This document shows, piece after piece, positions 53,673-60,938 of a DNA stretch of 64,000 nt. The first letter of the stretch is position 1; each line of letters opens with the position of its first letter. Below the pieces are notes generated by a model. That model was not told the origin of the DNA. It made no database searches and saw only the letters and a list, made by a program, of their open reading frames with translations. The stretch comes from an uncultured Muribaculaceae bacterium (lineage in GTDB: Bacteria > Bacteroidota > Bacteroidia > Bacteroidales > Muribaculaceae): NCBI GenBank assembly GCA_910584055.1, contig CAJTZS010000012.1, positions 1 through 64,000 of the forward strand, read 5' to 3'. A program made the position numbers and the translations under genes.

Positions 53673-55433
53673 TTATTTATTTTCAAGATGTTTTAATCGC
53701 AAAATCAACTTTCCTCTTAAAAGATAAAGGGAGTATAAATCACGAGAAAGAATGCATGGAGGAAAAACACGCCTGTTTTCAGGTGGTGTATGCTTCTCCA
53801 ATTGTTGCAGTGCATTAACCCACCTTATTTTTGCATCTGCATCGTTGGTGATAATAGAGAAACTTATTCCATCTTTATACAGCTTCAAAACCCTTTCTCC
53901 TATTACGGGATCAGCATAGGGATTATAATTAGTATTCCAGTCTAAATCAACAATCTCTAATAGACGCATCTCCTGACATGATGAGAGATAAGTCTTGGCT
54001 TGTTTAGCGGCTGCCTTATTGTTGTTTGCTAATTTGACAATCTCATCAAAGACCTCTCGATGTAATTCATAAACATTCTGCCCTTTAATCATAAACTTTC
54101 TCACGAAATTGAGCATATTGTCATAGAGCATTTTTCCTCGTCGAGATGAATCTTCTGTAATCCAGACATTTGTATCAGTGACTATTCTTTCAACTTTGGC
54201 AATCCTTCTAAAAACATTTTCCACAGTTTCAAGCATCGCTCTCAACTTATCTGCATTTGTCGCTTGTGAAATGTGCGATTCCATTAGACCAATCTTTATC
54301 GTCTCTTCCATAAAAATAATCTCTTTATGGGTATTAAAAAGATTTTCAGATTGGTGCAATGGAGAGGTCGCCTTTGACGATGTTATATTTTCTGAGATTT
54401 TTGTAGATGAACCTCCTTTAGAACCATTTAGCTGGTGCTTGTTTTTATCGGTTGAGCTTTTATATCCTTTTTCCTCTTTAGAAGTGAGAACTTTATTTTC
54501 ATCTGATTCGGGATCTTTTTCCTTGGATAATATTGAAATATTTTCCGGATAATTCTCAGATTGATTCAAGCTCACTATGCCTGGCCCACCAATTAATAGA
54601 TTATGACTGTGCTTGTTTAATGGAGAATAAACTGAAATGAAAATATTGCCATAGCAATCTATATATGGAGTTAGCCTTATCAATCTACAATGGTATCCCG
54701 CAATTTCCACAACTGATCTATCTATATTACTAAGAGAGCCTAATAGATTTTTCCAAGTTATGTTTTGATAAAAAATCGAAGAAAGTGTTGAATCATCCAA
54801 TGGTACATATATGTTTTCCTTGTTCAATATGAGTCCCCAGATTGTATTCATTGGGAAATTGACCCCAATAGTTTGAGTCAAAATTGATTTGTTTAGCTGA
54901 ATACGACCATTGATTGAAACATCCTCGCTTGGGGCGGAAATGGTTATGCACTTTTTCGCAATCGTTTGTAAGATATATTCTACAATAGGTCCATTGTATT
55001 CATTTTCACATATTAGAATCGTGTCTAAACAACAAATGCCCAAACTTGTAAATAGAGAGTTCAATTCATATAAAATGGAATTTAGATTCAAATACTTGGA
55101 AAAATAATCGTCGTATAGCCAAGTACTTTCCGAAATATTATAGGAAAATAGAGACTCCCTTTCCTTTTTAATCTTTATATCAGCATTCAAAAGAGTAGAA
55201 AGAGAATGTGGCGTGTCTTCACCAATTCTATCTATCGTCACCCTCTTGGGACTAGATTCAAGTTTTACGGAAGCCTCATATATGACCAAATAATCCTTTT
55301 TAATATAAAGCAGCTTGATGGAGCCCGTCAAATCGTATCGATCAACAGATGATACTAACTGCTTTTCAACAGGAGACACAACACTTGAGTCGTTTAATCT
55401 GTCGTGTACGTATTTAAAAAAATCTGTATTCAT
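53673..55433 (-). CDS. Large protein with C-terminal PIN-like nuclease domain
   Basis: The 586-aa protein has an N-terminal half of unknown fold, a Lys/Ser-rich disordered linker (about 300-360) and a C-terminal domain (about 375-585) with PIN-like marks: VTDTNVWI, then LHREVFDEIVKLANN, DPVIGERVLKLYKDG and SIITNDADAKIRW, which place acidic residues where PIN ribonucleases have them. It could cut RNA in response to the operon's signal. It follows the antiterminator gene by 12 bp. Confidence 0.62.
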   Translation of the reverse strand: MNTDFFKYVHDRLNDSSVVSPVEKQLVSSVDRYDLTGSIKLLYIKKDYLVIYEASVKLESSPKRVTIDRIGEDTPHSLSTLLNADIKIKKERESLFSYNISESTWLYDDYFSKYLNLNSILYELNSLFTSLGICCLDTILICENEYNGPIVEYILQTIAKKCITISAPSEDVSINGRIQLNKSILTQTIGVNFPMNTIWGLILNKENIYVPLDDSTLSSIFYQNITWKNLLGSLSNIDRSVVEIAGYHCRLIRLTPYIDCYGNIFISVYSPLNKHSHNLLIGGPGIVSLNQSENYPENISILSKEKDPESDENKVLTSKEEKGYKSSTDKNKHQLNGSKGGSSTKISENITSSKATSPLHQSENLFNTHKEIIFMEETIKIGLMESHISQATNADKLRAMLETVENVFRRIAKVERIVTDTNVWITEDSSRRGKMLYDNMLNFVRKFMIKGQNVYELHREVFDEIVKLANNNKAAAKQAKTYLSSCQEMRLLEIVDLDWNTNYNPYADPVIGERVLKLYKDGISFSIITNDADAKIRWVNALQQLEKHTPPENRRVFPPCILSRDLYSLYLLRGKLILRLKHLENK

Positions 55434-55445
55434 AGATATGACAGA

Positions 55446-56015
55446 CTACTTTATTATTTCTAAGTTTACCTTTTCGATTTTTAGTTTAGCACCTCCCAAC
55501 AGCGGAAGATGCACTATAAGTTCTGCCAAATCATCTCCTGCTTCAAGAACCTTACCAGTTAATCCCATCAAATTACCTCTCACAACACGAACCGTATCGT
55601 CAACTTTGAAAATTGAAGGATCATACTCAACTGGAGTGTCACTTTGCCCAAGTATGAACTTTAGTTTAGATATTTCATCATCGGATATAACCGCAGGGAA
55701 ATTCGATCCAGGTGAAGATAAAATTTTAATGACATTGGGGATTTTTGTGATTTCACTTAACTGTATCGAACTGTTTTCAACAAAAACAATCATAGGAATT
55801 ATGATCACATCTATTTTTTTAATTCGATCGCTCCATTTCCTCAATTGTTTCTGAATGGGGAGGTATATTTCAACTCCCTTTTTGACCAAGGAACCGGCAA
55901 CTTTTTTCTCACTTCGAGGTCGACAATATATTGCAATCCAACTTCTTGAACGCGCTTCGCGGTCGTCAGTCCCATTGACTGCCGAAACTTTCAGGTTTTG
56001 TTCGCTATTGTTCAT
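55446..56015 (-). CDS. NusG/UpxY-family transcription antiterminator
   Basis: The 189-aa protein has an NGN domain (about 22-115; SWIAIYCRPRSEKKVAGSL, KKGVEIYLPIQKQLRKW) and a C-terminal KOW domain (DTVRVVRGNLMGLTGKVLEAG). This is the UpxY/LoaP-like NusG paralogue pattern: such proteins stop premature termination in long operons, as in Bacteroides capsule loci. ATG 56015 is chosen because the longer frame (from 56132) crosses the left inverted repeat of the promoter cassette. It is the first gene of the 26-kb operon and starts 31 bp from that repeat. Confidence 0.85.
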   Translation of the reverse strand: MNNSEQNLKVSAVNGTDDREARSRSWIAIYCRPRSEKKVAGSLVKKGVEIYLPIQKQLRKWSDRIKKIDVIIIPMIVFVENSSIQLSEITKIPNVIKILSSPGSNFPAVISDDEISKLKFILGQSDTPVEYDPSIFKVDDTVRVVRGNLMGLTGKVLEAGDDLAELIVHLPLLGGAKLKIEKVNLEIIK

Positions 56016-56045
56016 GTCGGGATAATGACGGTTCGCTGAATAGGC

Positions 56046-56248
56046 ATCTCTAAACAAGAGATTTGGATAGGAGTTATATGTCTGAAAAATAGGCTCTGAT
56101 GTTGTAAAATTGGATCGATTAGCCAAACACAAGGCCTTGGATGAGTTAAAAATTAGCCAAAAATTTGATTTTATTTCCTAAAAACATCCCTCATTTGCCA
56201 AAAAATAACTATCTTTGCAATTTGAATAAGTATCTCTTGTTTAGAGAT
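56046..56248. promoter_or_regulatory. Invertible promoter cassette B (predicted phase-variable switch)
   Basis: ATCTCTAAACAAGAGAT (56046-56062) is repeated as a perfect inverted copy at 56232-56248. Each copy has 6-bp arms ATCTCT/AGAGAT around an asymmetric 5-bp centre, the geometry of a tyrosine-recombinase core site. TATCTTTG (56210-56217) is a -7 box read on plus, 14 nt before the right repeat. TTAGCCAAAC starts 57 nt after the left repeat and GCCAAAC recurs 11 nt after the right one, matching cassette A. The promoter now points at the recombinase 3' end and away from the 26-kb operon. Confidence 0.88.
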
Positions 56249-56271
56249 TGTGATGAACGCCAAACAATAAA

Positions 56272-56297
56272 ACCCCGAACCATGATGGAAACGGGGT
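56272..56297 (-). terminator. Terminator of the recombinase gene
   Basis: ACCCCG (56272-56277) and CGGGGT (56292-56297) pair. On minus the hairpin is followed by TTTATTGTTT. It lies just after the recombinase stop and just outside cassette B. It would also stop plus-strand transcripts leaving cassette B in its present orientation, though without a strong T tract. Confidence 0.65.
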
Positions 56298-56302
56298 CAT
56301 TT

Positions 56303-57505
56303 CTAAAGACTTTTGAGGATTATTGAATTTGCCTTGTCTACTACTGAGGTGTCAAGGCTGGCAAGGTAGATCTGGGTAGTTGCTTCGCTGTCGTGTCCCA
56401 TACCCTCGCTGATCACTGATAACGGTATTCCTTTTGCCTTTGCCACTGATGCCCAACTGTGCCGAGCTACATAAAGTGTCAAGGAGATGTTGATCCCGGC
56501 TTTCTCGGCAACTCGTTTCAGATTGTGGTTGATGTTATATCCCACGTTGCGGTAGGTACTCCGATCATTGGCTCCCTTGTTGCGTATTATCGGGAGAAGG
56601 TAATCGCTGCTGTTTTCAGGGTACTTATCCAAGAGTACCTGCATTTCCTTTGTCCATTCGATGATAAGCTGCTGCCCAGTCTTGCGTCTGCGGTATGTGA
56701 CATATCCATTTGCAAGGTCTGTCTTACGCAGGTATGCCATATCTATGAAACTCATTCCACGGAGCATGAAGCTCATCATGAACATATCCCTTGCAAAGTC
56801 AAGCTCAGGAATCAGCGACAGGTCAAGAGCCTTGATTTTCTTTATGGCTGAGAGGGGTAGGGCACGTTTTACGGTCTTGTCAACTCCGGTATATACATGC
56901 CGGAACGGATTGCGGTTCTCTATGATGTCATCTTCGACCGCCCGGTTGTATGCCGCCCGAAGAATCCGTGTATAAAAGGATATTGTATTCGGAGCCACCC
57001 CTCTCTGCTGATGCCATGCCTCGTATGCCTCCATTATCTCAGAATTAAGACAGTCGAGCATTATATCTTCGTCCTTACGGAACTTCTTGAAGCTGTTGAG
57101 CGTGGATATATATGTCTCGGCTGTCCTTATCTTACCGTTCTGTTTCAGTTTGATAATGTGGCTCTCCATGTAGTTGAATAGGGAATACTCATTTACGTGA
57201 CGGTTGAACTCATCAATGACATCATCTACTGTGTAGGCCAATCCGTCGTTGTCAAGTTTGCGTATTATCTTGTTAAGCCGTTCGACATCCCATCTGATAC
57301 GTTCCCTGATTGAAAGAATGAAGGATTTGCGCTCACTGTTATGTGTCGTAGTAACCATAGAGCGGGTTTCATCCCATTCAGTCGGGAATACATGATAGTC
57401 GGAGAAAAGCTGCCGTTGCTTTCTCTCGTGTAAAATCTGATAGAAAATCGTGCCCTCATGGTCTTCGACAGTCGAGGGTTTGAACTTTACTTTTATTGAA
57501 GCCAT
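56303..57505 (-). CDS. Tyrosine recombinase, candidate DNA invertase
   Basis: The 400-aa protein has an N-terminal arm/SAM-like part and catalytic R348-H349 (ARHSW), H371 (GMGHD) and Y380 (TQIYL); box I reads LRGMSFIDM. It is a different subfamily member from the ICE integrase at 274. Its stop codon is 55 bp from an inverted-repeat promoter cassette and it has no tRNA nearby, which fits Bacteroides Tsr-type invertases better than an integrase. It follows a glucosaminidase gene by 30 bp on the same strand and may be co-transcribed with it. Confidence 0.85.
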   Translation of the reverse strand: MASIKVKFKPSTVEDHEGTIFYQILHERKQRQLFSDYHVFPTEWDETRSMVTTTHNSERKSFILSIRERIRWDVERLNKIIRKLDNDGLAYTVDDVIDEFNRHVNEYSLFNYMESHIIKLKQNGKIRTAETYISTLNSFKKFRKDEDIMLDCLNSEIMEAYEAWHQQRGVAPNTISFYTRILRAAYNRAVEDDIIENRNPFRHVYTGVDKTVKRALPLSAIKKIKALDLSLIPELDFARDMFMMSFMLRGMSFIDMAYLRKTDLANGYVTYRRRKTGQQLIIEWTKEMQVLLDKYPENSSDYLLPIIRNKGANDRSTYRNVGYNINHNLKRVAEKAGINISLTLYVARHSWASVAKAKGIPLSVISEGMGHDSEATTQIYLASLDTSVVDKANSIILKSL

Positions 57506-57535
57506 TTGATTAATCGTTTTTTTAATTTGATAATC

Positions 57536-58201
57536 TTAACGATTATCCAAAGTCTTCATGACCTTTATGACGGCTCTGATGTAGGTCTTCTCTTCGGCAT
57601 AGCCAATCTTGTCAAGCCATAGTAAATAATTTCCACCTGTATACCTTCTTTGGATTTTCTCATAATATGCTTTCACACTTTCGGTCCAATGATTGAACTC
57701 ATAGTATTTTCCAGTCCGGGGATTTGTCAGACCGAATAGATTATGTTTATTACGACAGACAGACGACTTGAACCAGCCGGTTTCAAGGATAGCCTGTGCT
57801 AATACTATCTTCGGGTACTTGATATTGTTCTTCTTTATCTCGGCAAGCAGATTGGGAATTGTCAGTTCCGGCAATGATTCGTCTTTGCTTTGTGAGGTGA
57901 GATTACCGATCGCTCCTGATTCCTCATCAGAGGCAGAATCGTTACGGAGGAACTTGCTATCGTCACTTTTTCGGGCATTCAGTACCTTCTGCCCCAAGTT
58001 TTCTTCATTTTCGGTTTTACAGTCAACTGAAATAACCGTGTCCTTATCTGCTATCGTATCTTCTTTGATTACAGATATTTCCACCTTTTTAGATTTTGAC
58101 TTGCCTTCAATTTCAGAATCTCTCGTGACGGTATAGAATTGTGCTGACGCTGAAAAGGTGGTCAGCATCAGCATGAATGTAAGCAGAATAGTGTTGTGCA
58201 T
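57536..58201 (-). CDS. Secreted glucosaminidase (conjugation lytic enzyme, VirB1-like role)
   Basis: The 221-aa protein has a signal peptide (MHNTILLTFMLMLTTFSASA, cut before QFY), a Ser/Asp/Glu-rich linker and a C-terminal glucosaminidase/lysozyme-fold domain (about 115-221: KIVLAQAILETGWFKSSV, NHNLFGL-like KHNLFGLTNP, SVKAYYEKIQRRY). The catalytic Glu is in ILETGW. It would open peptidoglycan for the transfer channel. It diverges from the DUF4099 gene across overlapping facing promoters. Confidence 0.85.
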   Translation of the reverse strand: MHNTILLTFMLMLTTFSASAQFYTVTRDSEIEGKSKSKKVEISVIKEDTIADKDTVISVDCKTENEENLGQKVLNARKSDDSKFLRNDSASDEESGAIGNLTSQSKDESLPELTIPNLLAEIKKNNIKYPKIVLAQAILETGWFKSSVCRNKHNLFGLTNPRTGKYYEFNHWTESVKAYYEKIQRRYTGGNYLLWLDKIGYAEEKTYIRAVIKVMKTLDNR

Positions 58202-58265
58202 TTCTTTTTGAGGGTTATCGTGGGGATAATTTTGCAGTGTCCAAGCGAAATGCTTCGCAAAATTA
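58193..58265. promoter_or_regulatory. Third GTTGTGCATTTC promoter cassette and facing minus-strand promoter
   Basis: GTTGTGCATTTC (58193-58204) and TAATTTTG (58227-58234) repeat the tra-operon promoter exactly, including the 34-nt offset, and read toward the DUF4099 gene at 58285. CAAAATTA (58258-58265) is a second TAATTTTG read on minus toward the glucosaminidase gene. The boxes form an inverted repeat TAATTTTGC/GCAAAATTA, so the two promoters face each other and may interfere. Confidence 0.6.
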
Positions 58266-58284
58266 ACAGACCAAAAACATTAAT

Positions 58285-59073
58285 ATGGAATTACACAACA
58301 GAAATCAACCCGAAGAATTGCCATATCAGAAACTGGCAATGCTGGGCATCGACCGTGAGAAAGCCGACAAATTGCCTTCCGAGGTAAAGGAGAAGCTTGT
58401 TTCCGGCGAGGTGACACCTCTCTTGCAGGTATCCATAAATGCCCGAAATGGTGACGTTATCACGTTACCGCTCAAACTACAGATGGTAGCCGACAAAAAC
58501 GGAGATCCGCTCCTTGTCGCTTATCCCGTCAAGGCTGTTCTCGATGAGAAGCAGGATAACATTCTCCAGCTCACCCCTTATGAGGCTGATCGCCTTCGCC
58601 GAGGCGATGTAATCCGGAAAGCCATTGACATTAACGGTGAGAAGACACAGCAGTTTCTCCAGCTTGACCCTGAGACCAATTCTATCATTCACAAGATGGT
58701 GACTGACGTGCAGATTGAGCAACGTCTTAAAGATATGGAGAAGGTCAATGACATAGAACTCGGAACACAGCAGAAACAGGCTGTCCGGGAAGGCAAGCCG
58801 ATGGAACTCAACGTTGGCGGTGAGAAAGTGACCGTAGGCATCGACCTCAAGGAGCCGCAGGGTTTCAAGATAGTCCAGGGCGACATGAAGGAGTGGGAAC
58901 GTCAGCAGAAGCTCAAGTATGATGAATTGCATCCTGAATACATCGGTCTCGTGATGACCGACAAGAACCGCTGGGAGTATCAGCAGGTGGTTGACCGTCA
59001 GTCACGTGAACGTGCAATACATCTTTCTTCACCCAAGGATAAGGAACAGAAAAAGTCAGGTCTGAAACTTTAG
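58285..59073 (+). CDS. DUF4099/DUF3945-type ICE protein
   Basis: The 262-aa protein opens with LPYQKLAMLGIDREKADKLP and SINARNGDVITLPLKLQ, the DUF4099 pattern of Bacteroidales ICEs, and continues with DUF3945-like repeats (QLTPYEADRLRRGDVIRKAI; QGDMKEWERQQKLKYDELHPEY). The function is unknown. It starts the second backbone operon of the ICE under the shared promoter cassette. Confidence 0.8.
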   Translation: MELHNRNQPEELPYQKLAMLGIDREKADKLPSEVKEKLVSGEVTPLLQVSINARNGDVITLPLKLQMVADKNGDPLLVAYPVKAVLDEKQDNILQLTPYEADRLRRGDVIRKAIDINGEKTQQFLQLDPETNSIIHKMVTDVQIEQRLKDMEKVNDIELGTQQKQAVREGKPMELNVGGEKVTVGIDLKEPQGFKIVQGDMKEWERQQKLKYDELHPEYIGLVMTDKNRWEYQQVVDRQSRERAIHLSSPKDKEQKKSGLKL

Positions 59074-59075
59074 CC

Positions 59076-59390
59076 ATGAGAGCCGAGATACAAGCAAAGG
59101 TCGATTATCTGAAAGAACTCTTCGCCATTGATGAGAGGAAAGCACGCCTTATGGTCAAAGGGAAGGCTTTCTACAACCCTGTGACACGACGTGTTGCCGA
59201 GAAGAAGTATATTCTCTGTAATAATTGTGCTTGGAAAGCGCAAAGAATCAGGGAGTGGATTGAAACCGCAGAGAACCGATCAAGCTATGAACCCGGCTAT
59301 GATGACAGGATACGCTATTACATAATGTTTGCTGAGATTACGGAAAACATTATCAGACAGCATTTGAAATTCATTAACCAAGTCTCATAA
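59076..59390 (+). CDS. Small hypothetical ICE backbone protein
   Basis: The 104-aa basic, helical protein starts 2 bp after the DUF4099 gene and ends 1 bp before the MutS-I-like gene. It contains a pair of cysteines (CNNCAW is CNNC) that could bind metal. No family is recognised. Tight packing supports co-translation. Confidence 0.65.
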   Translation: MRAEIQAKVDYLKELFAIDERKARLMVKGKAFYNPVTRRVAEKKYILCNNCAWKAQRIREWIETAENRSSYEPGYDDRIRYYIMFAEITENIIRQHLKFINQVS

Positions 59391-59391
59391 G

Positions 59392-60684
59392 ATGAAGAAG
59401 AAAGATGAAATCAAGGAGTCTCAGACTGTGTTCAGGCAATTTGATGAGATGAAACAGAAGCATCCCGACTCTGTTCTTCTTTTCCGTGCCGGAGACAAAT
59501 ATGAGACCTACCGTCAGGATGCCATCAAAGCCAAGCAGATTTTAGGGCTTGACATTGAGACAAAGGAAATCGAAGGGAAAAAGGTCGATATGGCTGCCTT
59601 CGAGCATAATAAACTTGACACAAACCTCCCAAGACTCGTCCGTGCCGGTATGAGGGTTGTCATCTGTGAGATGCTTGAAGACCGGAAACAGAAGAAAACC
59701 GAAAAGGAAAAAGTCAATGCTTCTACCAAGGAGAATACCGTCTCCAATAACGATGAAACTCAACTTACAAACACCACTATGGCAAGAAAAAAGAAAGAAC
59801 AGGCTCCGGAACAGGAGCAACCCAAGACGAAAGCCGAAAATAAGACCGAGGTCAAAAACGAGGTCAAGTCTGAAACTAAAGCCAAAGCTAAATCCGAACA
59901 GAAAACTGAGACACAGCAGGAACGCAAGCCGCGTGAGCCTCAGATGGTCACGGTCAACGGTGACAAGGTTACACACGGCCATGCCTTTCAGGGGAAGGAT
60001 TCCCAGGACTGGTATTTCACCGCTAAGATAAACGGTGAGCAACTGAAACCACAGAAGATGGATCCGGCTGACGTTGCTGCCTATCAGAAGAAGGAAATGA
60101 CGGTTCCGCAGCTCATGGAACGCTACTATCCGACAAAGCTCATGGAGAAGGTGCCGGAAGTCGCTTTCAAGACACCCAATGTCCTGCCCGGGCCCGACGG
60201 CAACATGACCATCGACAAGTTCAATGTCTATAAGGAGAAGGATCAGACACGTGCCGATTACGGCAAATACAAGTTCTATGCCCAGATCGGTGAAACAAAG
60301 ATGTCAACTGTTGCTTCCCGTCAGGACTTGAACGCCTATTTCGACCGCGTTATGACTCCCGGTCAGCTCGTGGAGAAGAATTTCGGTGAGCGTCTGCACC
60401 TATCTTCGCATTATCAGCAGTTCAAGCTGCCCGAAGGCATCGACAAGGAACAGATACGGATTGCTAAAGATCGCTCCGACGGCAAGTGGAAGGTGTCAGT
60501 TGACCTCGGTGAGCGTGGAAAGACGGAGAAGAAGGAGATGTCATTCGACGATGGCTTCTCTCTCTACAAGGCTAAGACAGCCACGCGCGAGCAGATTGCC
60601 GCCAAATATGTAGGCAATGAGGTCAGAAGCCTCCTTGCAGCCCCGGCTATGAAAATGGAGAAATCCGCTTCAATGAAAATGTAA
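59392..60684 (+). CDS. MutS domain I-like plus DUF3945 protein
   Basis: The 430-aa protein begins with a MutS N-terminal-like domain (about 8-100: VFRQFDEMKQKHPDSVLLFRAGDKYE is MutS-I-like in short parts; LVRAGMRVVICEML). A Lys/Glu-rich linker (about 105-185) and two DUF3945-like repeats (about 195-420) follow. MutS-I-like domains occur in mobile-element proteins without mismatch repair functions. The role is unknown and DNA binding is likely. Confidence 0.75.
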   Translation: MKKKDEIKESQTVFRQFDEMKQKHPDSVLLFRAGDKYETYRQDAIKAKQILGLDIETKEIEGKKVDMAAFEHNKLDTNLPRLVRAGMRVVICEMLEDRKQKKTEKEKVNASTKENTVSNNDETQLTNTTMARKKKEQAPEQEQPKTKAENKTEVKNEVKSETKAKAKSEQKTETQQERKPREPQMVTVNGDKVTHGHAFQGKDSQDWYFTAKINGEQLKPQKMDPADVAAYQKKEMTVPQLMERYYPTKLMEKVPEVAFKTPNVLPGPDGNMTIDKFNVYKEKDQTRADYGKYKFYAQIGETKMSTVASRQDLNAYFDRVMTPGQLVEKNFGERLHLSSHYQQFKLPEGIDKEQIRIAKDRSDGKWKVSVDLGERGKTEKKEMSFDDGFSLYKAKTATREQIAAKYVGNEVRSLLAAPAMKMEKSASMKM

Positions 60685-60710
60685 CCACTAACCTTACAAA
60701 TTTTTAATAA

Positions 60711-60938
60711 ATGGCAAAAATAGAATATGATGAGCTTGTGCAGCTCCTTCAGGAAAAGAAAATAGGTCATCTCCGTTTCGTCCTTGAATCCGACAGTGAG
60801 AAGGACTTCCTCAAATGGTGCGAGGAACACGGTATTCAGCCTTCTGACGATGCGGCTGAGTTCTATCTGGAACAGACCGAGATCTCCGCAATGGACAGGC
60901 AGGTAATCGACGACGAGGACTATGGCATCTGGAACTAA
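60711..60938 (+). CDS. Small acidic hypothetical protein
   Basis: The 75-aa acidic protein (pattern EYDELVQLLQEKKIGHLRFV..EKDFLKWCEEHG) lies before the ArdC-like gene and overlaps it by 17 bp. It has no recognised family. The acidity and linkage to an antirestriction gene make a DNA-mimic or adaptor role conceivable, but this is a guess. Confidence 0.65.
   Translation: MAKIEYDELVQLLQEKKIGHLRFVLESDSEKDFLKWCEEHGIQPSDDAAEFYLEQTEISAMDRQVIDDEDYGIWN

Noticed and set aside
56016..56132. N-terminal extension of the UpxY-like gene
   Set aside because: It crosses the left inverted repeat and would change on every inversion; the NGN domain starts after ATG 56015.
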